Positions 35,096-43,164 of a stretch of DNA of 64,000 nt are shown piece by piece; position 1 is the stretch's first letter; each line of letters begins with the position of its first letter. The notes under the pieces were generated by a model, which saw only the letters and a list, made by a program, of their open reading frames with translations, was not told the origin of the DNA and made no database searches. Origin of the DNA: an uncultured Clostridia bacterium (GTDB lineage: Bacteria > Bacillota > Clostridia > Christensenellales > UBA1242); the NCBI GenBank assembly GCA_948442695.1, contig CAOJSF010000004.1:1-64000 (forward strand). Direction: 5' to 3'. The translations under genes and the position numbers were made by a program.

Positions 35096-36358
35096 ATGCA
35101 AAAAACAAAAGAAATATTTGAATTTTATTTAAAAAAGCGTTTTGTTTGCAACTTAATCATTCTATCAATATTATTTTTCGCACATTGTTTTTGGGGCGAA
35201 ATGATGTATATCGTCTTTCCACTTTTGGCAATCATGATAATATGCGATAATCTTGAAAACGGATTTAGTTACATAATTTTTTCATTGCCTTTTTGTTTTC
35301 TAAACATCTATATAAGTGTTATTTTATATATGATTGCCTGCATTTTATTTATAATTAAGTTTTACTTCATATATTTTTTTAAAGAAAAAAATAAAATAAA
35401 CTGGCTTTTGATTGCATCCATTTTCGCACTGCTTATTTATTGCATAATGCCTATAGGAGAATATAATTTAGATAAATTTATAAGAATTTTGATGTTTTTG
35501 GCTGTTTTTATCGCAATTTTGATGATAATTCAAAAAAGTTCTGTTTTTAGAGGTCATTTCAATATCAAACTTATATGCCTAAGCATATTGATTGCAAGCG
35601 TTTTCAGTCTTACGAATTTATTCTCTCCATACCTAAAAGAATATATGGAACTTTTGCCTCTTGAAAATAATATGACAAGATTTATGGCACTATTTATTCA
35701 TCCAAATGTTCTTGCCATGTTTTGTGAAGTTTTGTTGTCACTTCTTGCATTCTTTATAATAAGCAAGAAAAATGATAAAGACGATATCTTTCTTTTTGTG
35801 GCAATATCAATCACAGGACTCCTTACATTCTCTAAGACATATCTTATTATTTTTGTCACACAACTTGCCTTTCTTACAATTTGGTGTTTTTTTCAAAATG
35901 CAAAGAAAACATCTATTATTCTCTTCCCCCTTCTATTTTCCGCTCTTTTGATATGCCTGCTTGCACCTGAAATTGTGGCAATTTTTACAAACAGATTTTT
36001 TGGAAGTATAAAAGACTGCAATTCATTTAAAGACTTTTTAAATGTCGTAACAACTGGAAGATTTGATTTATGGCAACAATATTCAAGTTATATCTTCCAC
36101 AATCCACTCGTTCTGTTTTTTGGTCGTGGCTTAGGCGCACCGCCTTTAAACCTTCTCAGTCCACACAATGGCTACATTGCAATAATTTATCAACTAGGCA
36201 TAGTCGGGACAATTCTATTTATTCAATCTATATTCTTTATATTTAGAGAATATTTTAAACAAAAGCCAAACAAACCACACTGGGCAATCATTGTACCTAT
36301 AGTCACACTTGCAATGATATTCATTGTAGAAGACTTGATATTTTATATTTTTGACTAA
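35096..36358 (+). CDS. O-antigen ligase/polymerase-like membrane protein
   Basis: 420 aa, about eleven hydrophobic segments. Family features: LFIHPNVLAMF, FSKTYLIIFV, and the periplasmic-loop pattern TTGRFDLWQQYSSYIFHNPL followed by FFGRGLGAPPLN and SPHNGYIAIIYQLGIVG. These fit the Wzy/WaaL superfamily, which polymerises or ligates lipid-linked glycans outside the membrane. The start has a poor ribosome binding site after an A-rich spacer, so expression may be low or the start may differ. Confidence 0.85.
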   Translation: MQKTKEIFEFYLKKRFVCNLIILSILFFAHCFWGEMMYIVFPLLAIMIICDNLENGFSYIIFSLPFCFLNIYISVILYMIACILFIIKFYFIYFFKEKNKINWLLIASIFALLIYCIMPIGEYNLDKFIRILMFLAVFIAILMIIQKSSVFRGHFNIKLICLSILIASVFSLTNLFSPYLKEYMELLPLENNMTRFMALFIHPNVLAMFCEVLLSLLAFFIISKKNDKDDIFLFVAISITGLLTFSKTYLIIFVTQLAFLTIWCFFQNAKKTSIILFPLLFSALLICLLAPEIVAIFTNRFFGSIKDCNSFKDFLNVVTTGRFDLWQQYSSYIFHNPLVLFFGRGLGAPPLNLLSPHNGYIAIIYQLGIVGTILFIQSIFFIFREYFKQKPNKPHWAIIVPIVTLAMIFIVEDLIFYIFD

Positions 36359-36360
36359 GG

Positions 36361-37050
36361 ATGAAATTTATGACACAAACTCTTTCACAATTTTTTGTTG
36401 ATATATTTAATGGCAACGTTCTTCTTGCCACATTTTTGTTGTCACTCATTCCCGTTTTTGAACTTAAAGGGGCAATCCCATTTGGCATGAGCATTCCATT
36501 CTGGGGTGAAAATGCATTGTCATCCTGGTCTGCACTGGGAATCGCATTCTTAGGAAGCACATTAGTTATGCCATTTATAGTGATAATATTTAGACCTATT
36601 ATTAGAAAACTAGACAATTATAAATTTTTTCATAATATTATAAAATTTTTTACTGATGACATAAGAAACACCAGTTCATTTATTAAGGCACACAAAAAGA
36701 CAGGCTCAGTGAAAAATATCATTATAAAAATGTTATATGTCCTGCTGTTTGTTGCCTTCCCTGTGCCACTGACTGGCGTATGGAGCGGAACTTGTTTTGC
36801 AGTGCTTTTAGGTCTTGACTTCTGGCAAATTTGCATTTCAGTAATCCTCGGCAATTTTATTTGTGGACTTATAGTCACTTTTGTTTGCGTAATTTTCCCA
36901 AATTCCACCAACATAATTTTATATGTATTTTTCGCCCTCTTTATAATAATGATTATCATAAAATTCATAATTCATTTTATTAGAAAAAGAAAGCAAAAGA
37001 ATTGTGATAAAGAAAAGATTGCCGAAGAAAAGATAATTGAAGATAAATAA
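36361..37050 (+). CDS. Small multidrug export family protein (COG2426)
   Basis: 229 aa membrane protein with about five helices. IPVFELKGAIPFGMSIPFWG and the paired VAFPVPLTGVWSGTCFAVLLG are diagnostic of the Sm_multidrug_ex family; the Glu and paired re-entrant Gly/Pro segments resemble DedA-like folds. Its real substrate is unknown. It begins 2 bases after the previous stop codon, so it is in the same operon. The C-terminal tail is Lys/Glu rich. Confidence 0.88.
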   Translation: MKFMTQTLSQFFVDIFNGNVLLATFLLSLIPVFELKGAIPFGMSIPFWGENALSSWSALGIAFLGSTLVMPFIVIIFRPIIRKLDNYKFFHNIIKFFTDDIRNTSSFIKAHKKTGSVKNIIIKMLYVLLFVAFPVPLTGVWSGTCFAVLLGLDFWQICISVILGNFICGLIVTFVCVIFPNSTNIILYVFFALFIIMIIIKFIIHFIRKRKQKNCDKEKIAEEKIIEDK

Positions 37051-37150
37051 GGATTATTTATGCATTGTTAAGAAAACGCACATTACTTCCCTGTGATTTC
37101 TTTTATATATAAAAAACATCAGTTTCTTTCTTGTTGCGTCTCTGGTTCTT

Positions 37151-37192
37151 AAAAAAAGATTATAGAAATTTTATTACTACAATCTTTTTTTT
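37151..37192. terminator. Bidirectional terminator between convergent genes
   Basis: AAAAAAAGATT-A-TAG / CTA-C-AATCTTTTTTT stem. It can end the plus-strand polysaccharide operon and the minus-strand HAD gene. Confidence 0.8.
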
Positions 37193-37278
37193 GCACTAGA
37201 ACTTCTTAAAAGAAACATTTTTTTAAAATAGTTATATTCATATTTTATTGTCATAAAAATCTAAAGTCAATCATTTTT

Positions 37279-38082
37279 TCAAGAATGATTATTCACAAGA
37301 TTATTTAAAAGTTCTTTGACATTTTTACAGCAATAAGTTGGCTTTATATCAGAGATTTCTAAATCCTCTTTTTTTGCCTCCCCACTCAAAACAACGCAGG
37401 TATCAACTCCCGCATTAATTCCGCAAGCAATATCAGTATACAATCGGTCTCCTACGACCAAAGTTTGCTCTCTACTAAACCCATTCTCTTCCATGGATTT
37501 AATTATCATTTCTGGCGATGGCTTTCCTAAAAAATATGGTTTTCTATCTACAGCATAATCAATCATATTTGTTATCGCACCACAATCAGGGACAAAACCA
37601 AAAGGCATAGGACATCTTAAATCTAAATTCGTTGCCAAATATTCTACTTTCTGTGTTTGTAATATCTGACAGACATTAAAAACCTTATCATAAGTCAACT
37701 CGTTATCATATCCTATTAAAACAACATCTATTCCTTCAACAATCTTATCTGTGACATTTAAACCATGCTTCTTCAACTCTAAAATCAATGATTTTGTCGC
37801 CATTACAAAAATTAAATCATTTTTATGATTTTTTAATAGATAATCGACAGTTACAGTAAGAGCAGTGACAAAATTGCTTTTTTCAATCCCTTCAAACCCA
37901 TACTCACAAAAAGTTTTTACATAATCAGCAGTATTTTTTGTTGAATTATTAGTGATAAAAACTGATTTTCCACCTATTTTATTTATATAATTATACAAAT
38001 CTAAAGCCCCATCAATCAACTTGTCACCTATTTTTATAACACCATCAATATCAAATAAAAACAATTTTTTATTTTTAAACAT
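37279..38082 (-). CDS. HAD-superfamily phosphatase, NagD-like
   Basis: 267 aa from MFKNKKLFLFDIDGVIKIG. Catalytic motif I is FDIDGV, motif II ITNNSTKN, and motifs III/IV are GKPSPEMI and VGDRLYTDIACG; the cap is of the C2 type seen in NagD and p-nitrophenyl phosphatases. Likely substrates are sugar or nucleotide phosphates. GGAG lies nine bases from the ATG at 38082; upstream in-frame starts at 38098 and 38112 are less likely because the HAD motif should be near the N-terminus. Confidence 0.92.
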   Translation of the reverse strand: MFKNKKLFLFDIDGVIKIGDKLIDGALDLYNYINKIGGKSVFITNNSTKNTADYVKTFCEYGFEGIEKSNFVTALTVTVDYLLKNHKNDLIFVMATKSLILELKKHGLNVTDKIVEGIDVVLIGYDNELTYDKVFNVCQILQTQKVEYLATNLDLRCPMPFGFVPDCGAITNMIDYAVDRKPYFLGKPSPEMIIKSMEENGFSREQTLVVGDRLYTDIACGINAGVDTCVVLSGEAKKEDLEISDIKPTYCCKNVKELLNNLVNNHS

Positions 38083-38303
38083 CTCTCTTGTCTCCATAAT
38101 CAATTTATTCAAATATAAATCTTTTCTAAATTTATTATATACAAAATTTGATAATCATTCAACAATTTTACAACTCTATAAAAAAGTAGAAATAAGATAA
38201 TTTATTCAACCTATATTGACACATCTTTTGACACATCTTTGTATGCAAAATTCATGATTTTCAACACTTTTCCGAGTCAATCACATTCAGCGGTTTTTAT
38301 TGT

Positions 38304-38341
38304 AAAAAATGCTATACACCCTATTTTACAGGGCATATAGC
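38304..38341 (-). terminator. Terminator of the AbiC-like gene
   Basis: GCTATA-C-ACCCT / AGGG-C-TATAGC stem (38311-38341) followed on the minus strand by ATTTTTT. Confidence 0.7.
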
Positions 38342-38377
38342 CTTTTGGTGCACCAAATGGTGTCTAAATTGAACGAG

Positions 38378-39403
38378 TTATTTCTTGTTTAGTTTAGACT
38401 TTTTTGTTTTAGTCTCGGGATTTTCTAAATTTAACTTTTTACAAATCAAAGAGAATGTTCTCTCATTATTTTTTATATATTGAATGTGTTCACTCATATA
38501 TAAATTTGCTATTCCAAAATATTCTTTTATTTTATTTAGAAAACTTAATTTTAAATTATCCAATTTAGTAACTTCCAGCACTATAAATGAATTTTCGTTC
38601 TTTATAATATCAAGATTTTTTTGAAACTCAGTATCAATATTACAAATTTGCTGATTTGTACTAACAATTTGATACTCTAATTCCTTAAATTTTCTAGTGT
38701 TTTTTGCATATAATTGTTGTTCATTCTTATAATTTTCTATCAGCTTTGTCAAAGGTAATCTTTTATCTACCATTTGCTGATTAGCAATAGCTTTATCAAA
38801 TATCTTATTTTGCCTTATATTTATATTTGATGTGTTGTTTTCTATTTCAATAATTATACTTTGAATATCTTTCAATACTCTTGCTAATTCTCCATAGTTT
38901 TTTAAATCACATAATGTACATCCTACACATTTATCTTGTATAGTATAAACATTTGTTAATATTAAAACAGAGTTCATACTTTTTCTATATTCAATAAAAA
39001 GTGAATTTAATCTATCTAGAACACTTATAAAATTTGTATTATCAACCATATAAGTTTTTGAATTCATAATAAATTGTTCAAGTGCGTTATAGGCATTATT
39101 AAATGATTCTCTTTCTTTATTGAATTTTTGTTGCAAACTATTTTCCATTTGTGCTGCATTTTGTTCATTTATCAATTTTATTTGTTGTTCATTATTCTTC
39201 TTTATAGTTATAAATAATATAATAAAAGAACCTACAATTGAGATAAAAGTTCCAAGCATTCCACCCAAAAATGAAAATAAATTACTCGCATTAGATTCTT
39301 GTATGTTAAACCCATTTTTGAAAGTAAACACACCGAGTAATAAAGCAATAATAAATAATAAAATTGTGCAAGTTATTTCTATCCAAAAGGTTTTCTTTTT
39401 CAT
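38378..39403 (-). CDS. Membrane-anchored coiled-coil protein, AbiC-like architecture
   Basis: 341 aa. Two N-terminal membrane helices (about 7-27 and 43-68) with the second ending FITIKKNNEQQ, then a long cytosolic helical region rich in Gln/Asn/Glu. This layout resembles putative phage abortive infection proteins (putAbiC family), where a short double-TM segment leads into helices. A CVGCTLC cluster near residue 157 could bind metal. It has a consensus-spaced promoter and a terminator, and lies next to a recombinase. Family assignment is tentative. Confidence 0.6.
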   Translation of the reverse strand: MKKKTFWIEITCTILLFIIALLLGVFTFKNGFNIQESNASNLFSFLGGMLGTFISIVGSFIILFITIKKNNEQQIKLINEQNAAQMENSLQQKFNKERESFNNAYNALEQFIMNSKTYMVDNTNFISVLDRLNSLFIEYRKSMNSVLILTNVYTIQDKCVGCTLCDLKNYGELARVLKDIQSIIIEIENNTSNINIRQNKIFDKAIANQQMVDKRLPLTKLIENYKNEQQLYAKNTRKFKELEYQIVSTNQQICNIDTEFQKNLDIIKNENSFIVLEVTKLDNLKLSFLNKIKEYFGIANLYMSEHIQYIKNNERTFSLICKKLNLENPETKTKKSKLNKK

Positions 39404-39421
39404 ATTTCCTCCTTGTAAAAG

Positions 39422-39450
39422 ATTATATCATATTTTATTATAAAAATCAA
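39422..39450 (-). promoter_or_regulatory. Promoter of the AbiC-like gene
   Basis: Minus strand: -35 TTGATT (39445-39450), 17-bp spacer, -10 TATAAT (39422-39427), followed by AAGGAGGAA. Confidence 0.75.
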
Positions 39451-39487
39451 TTATCGTGGCGGTTTATGCCGCGAAAGGTTCTTTACT

Positions 39488-39612
39488 CAGGGCTTAAGAA
39501 TTGAACATAATAGACAAAAGGCAAAAAGAAAAAAGCAAAAAATTATCTTCGCTTTAATAGCATAAGGCTTGTTTCTTTGTCTTAATTGTAAAGTTTATCA
39601 TTCTAAGCCCTG
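39488..39612. repeat. Long-range inverted repeat beside the recombinase gene
   Basis: CAGGGCTTAAGAAT (39488-39501) and ATTCTAAGCCCTG (39600-39612) are inverted copies differing by one base, 98 bases apart. They lie between the recombinase stop and the AbiC-like gene promoter and may mark the element end. Confidence 0.6.
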
Positions 39613-39617
39613 TGTCA

Positions 39618-39651
39618 AGAACACCGTGGAATAAATAGCCACGATGTTCTT
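39618..39651. terminator. Hairpin at the recombinase 3' end
   Basis: AAGAACA-C-CGTGG / CCACG-A-TGTTCTT, a 12-bp stem that overlaps the recombinase stop codon. There is no strong T run, so termination is plausible but not certain. Confidence 0.5.
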
Positions 39652-41146
39652 ATATCTTAAAAGTTATCTGCATTTCAATCTTTTTAGGTTGTGGTTTGTT
39701 TTGTATGTATTTATTCAAATAATCTTTTGCATATAAAAAAGAAAAGCCCTTATTGTCAGGACTTTTCATTATTGGGTTATTAAATGTTATTTCTACTGCA
39801 TCATTGTAAAGTTTAATTTCTTTTATGAGATAGTTTATTAAAATTGCAGGTTCTTCTTTTAGTGCATCAGTGTAAAACTTTCTTATTTGTTCTTTGCTTA
39901 CTTTAATGCTTGTTTTACTTTTCTCTATAAGTATTTTGCGTTCTATATCTTCCAAAGTATCTTCAAGGTCTTTCATTCTTTTATTTGTTGTCTTATTCAT
40001 TATTCCTTGCTCAATGGCATTTAAGATATTGTTTAATGAGTTTTCAGCTTGTTTTTGTGCTTTTAATAACATATTTATTGTTGCATTGTTATTAGGTGTA
40101 TTTTGTAGTTGCATAAGATTTTGAACTAAATTATCAAGTGTTTTTGGCTCTGTCAATTTTGTTAAAATAATATTTAATATAAAATCTTCTAAATTGTCTT
40201 GTCTTATAGTTTGTTTAATGCAACCATTGTGATATTTCTTTATTCCTATGCACTTATAATAGTTTACTTTGCCACCACTTCCGTTTGTGCCTGTTTCTGC
40301 ACTTATTGGTTTGCCACAATAACCACATACAAGTTTGTTTCTAAACAAGTAAATTGTTTGCACACTTCGTTTGTCATAATGGTTTACTTTTGTTTTTGCT
40401 TTAACTTTTTCAAAAGTTTCTTGGTCTATAACTCGTGGATACATATTGTCAAAGATTCCATCTTCTCGGCGGTTTATTCCAGTGTATTTTTCATTTCTAA
40501 GTATGTTATAAATTGTATTAGTTGCAAATGGTTTGCCTTTATTTAATATTCCTTGATTAGTCAAGTTTTTGATTATGCTACTTACATATTCGCCGATAGA
40601 ATATTGTTTGAAAATATATCTTACAATATCTATTTTATCTTCGTCTATAACAATTTTTCTACCATCAAGTTTATAACCATAAGGTAAATGTCCACCTGTA
40701 AAGTTTCCTTTAAGTCTTGTTTCGTGCATACCTCGTTTAACTTTTTGTGCAAGTTCTGCTGAGTAATATTCAGCCATACCTTCAAGCAAACTTTCAAGTA
40801 TTATTCCTTCTGGTGTATCTGGGATGTTTTCCATAGCAGATAGTAGTTTAACGCCATTATCTTTTAGTATCTTTTTGTTTTTTGCTGTTTCGTATTTGTT
40901 TCTACTAAATCTATCTAACTTGTAAACTAACACATAGTTCCATTCTTTCTTAGAAGAATCTTTAATCATTCTTTGAAAGTCTGGTCTGTTATCGTTAGTT
41001 CCTGTCATAGCTCGGTCAATGTAGGTGTCAAGTATAAGAATATCATTTCTCTCGGCATATTCTTGGCACACTCTAAGTTGACCTTCGATAGATTGTTCTG
41101 TTTGGTTATCACTGCTATATCTAGCGTATATAACTGCTGTTTTCAT
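39650..41146 (-). CDS. Large serine recombinase
   Basis: 498 aa site-specific integrase/resolvase of mobile elements. The catalytic domain starts AVIYARYSSDNQ with the nucleophile Ser11; YKLDRFSRN holds further active-site Arg residues. A recombinase domain follows (about 150-255), then a zinc ribbon (C274, C277, C299, C309), then a coiled-coil segment (about 345-420) of the kind that controls integration versus excision. GGAG lies before the ATG. It is followed downstream by inverted repeats and neighbours a Rep gene, so it probably moves the element at about 39.4-43.1 kb. Confidence 0.95.
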   Translation of the reverse strand: MKTAVIYARYSSDNQTEQSIEGQLRVCQEYAERNDILILDTYIDRAMTGTNDNRPDFQRMIKDSSKKEWNYVLVYKLDRFSRNKYETAKNKKILKDNGVKLLSAMENIPDTPEGIILESLLEGMAEYYSAELAQKVKRGMHETRLKGNFTGGHLPYGYKLDGRKIVIDEDKIDIVRYIFKQYSIGEYVSSIIKNLTNQGILNKGKPFATNTIYNILRNEKYTGINRREDGIFDNMYPRVIDQETFEKVKAKTKVNHYDKRSVQTIYLFRNKLVCGYCGKPISAETGTNGSGGKVNYYKCIGIKKYHNGCIKQTIRQDNLEDFILNIILTKLTEPKTLDNLVQNLMQLQNTPNNNATINMLLKAQKQAENSLNNILNAIEQGIMNKTTNKRMKDLEDTLEDIERKILIEKSKTSIKVSKEQIRKFYTDALKEEPAILINYLIKEIKLYNDAVEITFNNPIMKSPDNKGFSFLYAKDYLNKYIQNKPQPKKIEMQITFKI

Positions 41147-41197
41147 TTTTTCTAACTCCTTTTAATTTATTTTTTATTTGTCTCTCGACAGAAACTA

Positions 41198-41305
41198 AAT
41201 AAACGAAAACGAATTATTGCTTTATCTCTTAAGGTTTTAATTTTATAGTCAAGGGTTGCTAAGGCAATACACTTTACCCTTGACTATAAAGAGTTTTCGT
41301 TTATT
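41198..41305. repeat. Nested inverted repeat, candidate origin or terminator
   Basis: Outer arms AATAAACGAAAAC (41198-41210) and GTTTTCGTTTATT (41293-41305) and inner arms TATAGTCAAGGGT (41244-41256) and ACCCTTGACTATA (41276-41288) are both perfect 13-bp inverted repeats. The structure sits just 3' of the rep gene and upstream of the recombinase. Rolling-circle origins are often such hairpins; a terminator is an alternative. Confidence 0.75.
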
Positions 41306-41362
41306 CTTCGACTTTTGTATTTTTTGTTTATCTTCCACCCCAAAGGCGAAAGACAAATAAAT

Positions 41363-42235
41363 TTAATTTTTCTTTGGCATTTGAGAGATAATTTCTTTGC
41401 TGACTTTACCCATAACTTCGCCCTCATCAATGCAATAGAAGTTATCAAATAAAAGTATTTTTCTATCTTCCTTTCCGATGGTACAGACTATATCACTTTC
41501 CACAATATCACTCACAAAATATGTTCCAAGTCCTTTTGAATAGATAATGCGTTCGCCAGTCTTTTCCAAATATTTTGTCAAATATCTTATGGCTTGATTA
41601 AGTTCGTTTTTGTCGATTGGTTTGAAATCATTTCTTCCAAATCTCTCTAAAAAATATGTGTTTTGGTTAGCAGTTTGCAGTTGGTGGTTAATTGTTGAAT
41701 AATCTGTTTTTGTTTCAAAAGTTCCTATCATATTTGGTGCATAAATAAGAGAGTGAAAGTGTAATCTATTGTTCGTTGGGCTTCGTTCCCAAACTCCTAT
41801 ATATTTCCATTTGTTTCGGTTTGCTAAATGTCTTAAACAATTAGTCAGTTTCTCTCTAAATTCTTTTTCAGTTAATTTCTTATTGTCATAAGTAAATGTG
41901 CAAAAGTAGTTCCATTCCTGCAAATATACTTTTCTATACAATCGTTTTTTCCGTTCAACTTCATTTCGTTTCTTTCTTTTAAAATTTTCATTTACATAAT
42001 TAATAGTCAGTTCGGCATCTTTCAGTTCTTTTACTAATTCGTTTACAATAATTTCTTTCTTCTCTTTCTTGTTCTTTTCTTTGTTTTCATTGTAAAGTTC
42101 TTCAAACTTTAATTTCAGTTCATTTTTTGACCTTGTGCTTTTGTTCTTTCGTTTCTTCCAAGATTGAGCAGTGGGTGGTATTCCAATATAATGGCTACCA
42201 TCAAAGTAAACTTTAGTTCTTGGGTAGTGGCTCAT
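41363..42235 (-). CDS. HUH-type replication initiator (Rep_ORF2/G2P-like)
   Basis: 290 aa. Three motifs of HUH relaxase/Rep proteins are visible in order: FCTFTYDNKK (111-120), the HxH metal site in NNRLHFHSLIY (H159 and H161), and the catalytic-Tyr motif IRYLTKYLEK (Y218 and Y222 flanking K221). This arrangement resembles Rep proteins of microviruses, filamentous phages and rolling-circle plasmids (the ORF2/G2P group). The first 100 residues are a Lys/Glu-rich extension. It should nick an origin and covalently bind the 5' end. It lies between a serine recombinase and a repeat-rich non-coding region. Confidence 0.82.
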   Translation of the reverse strand: MSHYPRTKVYFDGSHYIGIPPTAQSWKKRKNKSTRSKNELKLKFEELYNENKEKNKKEKKEIIVNELVKELKDAELTINYVNENFKRKKRNEVERKKRLYRKVYLQEWNYFCTFTYDNKKLTEKEFREKLTNCLRHLANRNKWKYIGVWERSPTNNRLHFHSLIYAPNMIGTFETKTDYSTINHQLQTANQNTYFLERFGRNDFKPIDKNELNQAIRYLTKYLEKTGERIIYSKGLGTYFVSDIVESDIVCTIGKEDRKILLFDNFYCIDEGEVMGKVSKEIISQMPKKN

Positions 42236-42335
42236 TTTGTTGCTCTTTTAGTTTTTCAATATTGCTCAAAATCTTTTGGAAGAAGGATAAGTCAAAAACA
42301 TTTGTGTCAAGTTCGTTTGTAAAAACGACTTTCAT
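42213..42335 (-). CDS. Small ORF overlapping rep, 40 aa
   Basis: Read from the minus strand: starts MKVVFTNELDTNVFDLSFF and ends EQQNEPLPKN, with a strong AAAAGGAGGAG site eight bases before the ATG. It overlaps the rep start by 23 bases in another frame, implying translational coupling. No family is recognised; small acidic proteins before rep genes can be copy-control or accessory factors, but this is inference. Confidence 0.65.
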   Translation of the reverse strand: MKVVFTNELDTNVFDLSFFQKILSNIEKLKEQQNEPLPKN

Positions 42336-42977
42336 TGTGTTTCTCCTCCTTTTAATTTTTAGCAATTAAAAAAGACATAGAAAGAGTCTGTCGACTTGGA
42401 CTCTTGCTACGCCCAAAAATGCAACTGTCCCTATATCTTATCCTAGTGACTAAGGATTTGATGCCGTTTTATTCGCATTCCCAAACTAAACTAGCTTGTC
42501 ATTTTTGTGTATCTTTTCTAATTACATTTGTAAATGTATCACAAACAATTTCAAAATAGAATGATATTACTTGCCCTTTAGTAATCATCTTATTGATTTA
42601 GTTTGCTAACACTTGATCTTATGTTAGCAAGTTGTTCGTTAAATTACAATGAACTAACTTAAACAAAACCCTTAATAAACCCTAGCAAAACTTAAACTGA
42701 CTTAAAGTAAACCCTAACTTTTTGAGTGTTTGTGAAATATTTACGAGAATTATATTACACAAAATTTTCGGAATTACAAGATAGTTTACTGGTAGTTTAC
42801 AAGTAATAAATAGGTATTTTGCGGACAAAATGCGGATTTTTGCAATACCTTTACACTTAATAGGCACGAAAAACACAAAAGTACGTGGCAAATGTAAATT
42901 TCCTTTATTTTTGTGCAAAGTGCCTACATATATAAGCCACGAAAACTTGAATTTGAGGGGGTGTAAATGCAAAAAGA

Positions 42978-43043
42978 GAAAGTGGGCGAAGAAAAAAGTG
43001 GAGCACGATTGCTTTAGCCGTGTCCACTTTTTAGCCCACTTTC
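42978..43043. repeat. Nested inverted repeat
   Basis: GAAAGTGGGC (42978-42987) / GCCCACTTTC (43034-43043) enclose AAAAAGTGGA-GCACG / CGTG-TCCACTTTTT. Together they can form a long interrupted hairpin of 24 or more pairs. Confidence 0.8.
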
Positions 43044-43081
43044 GTTTTGCGAAAGGTTTTGTTTTTATTAAGTTGTTTTAG

Positions 43082-43147
43082 TTTAGGCGTGTGATTGGTT
43101 GGTGGAGCGAAGCGACACCACTTGTATATACCAAGCACACGCCTAAA
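43082..43147. repeat. 12-bp inverted repeat with GCGAAGC core
   Basis: TTTAGGCGTGTG (43082-43093) / CACACGCCTAAA (43136-43147). Inside lies GGTG-GA-GCGAAGC-GA-CACC, whose loop is the GCGAAGC mini-hairpin sequence also found in the 41-bp repeats at 7837-7997. It may end the helicase transcript or mark the element boundary. Confidence 0.8.
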
Positions 43148-43164
43148 TGCCAAAATTAAATATT

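Larger units (their letters stand above)
42336..43164. other. Repeat-rich non-coding region of the mobile element
   Basis: About 830 bases without a credible gene. It holds TTGCTAAC / GTTAGCAA (about 42602-42629), three AACCCT-type direct repeats at 42666-42715, AGGCAC / GTGCCT arms (about 42859-42921), a nested inverted repeat at 42978-43043 and a 12-bp inverted repeat at 43082-43147. The first 100 bases include AGAGTC / GACTCT around a GTCGAC core (42383-42405). Such density suggests a replication origin, transfer origin or packaging signal. Confidence 0.6.

Noticed and set aside
42666..42715. AACCCT repeats as telomere-like sequence
   Set aside because: Only three irregular copies in a bacterial element; too few and too imperfect. 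They fit better as iteron-like repeats, which I mention under the non-coding region.
42682..43081. Open frames on both strands in the mobile-element non-coding region
   Set aside because: They cross several inverted repeats, have odd composition (Cys, Lys, Phe rich) and lack ribosome binding sites.
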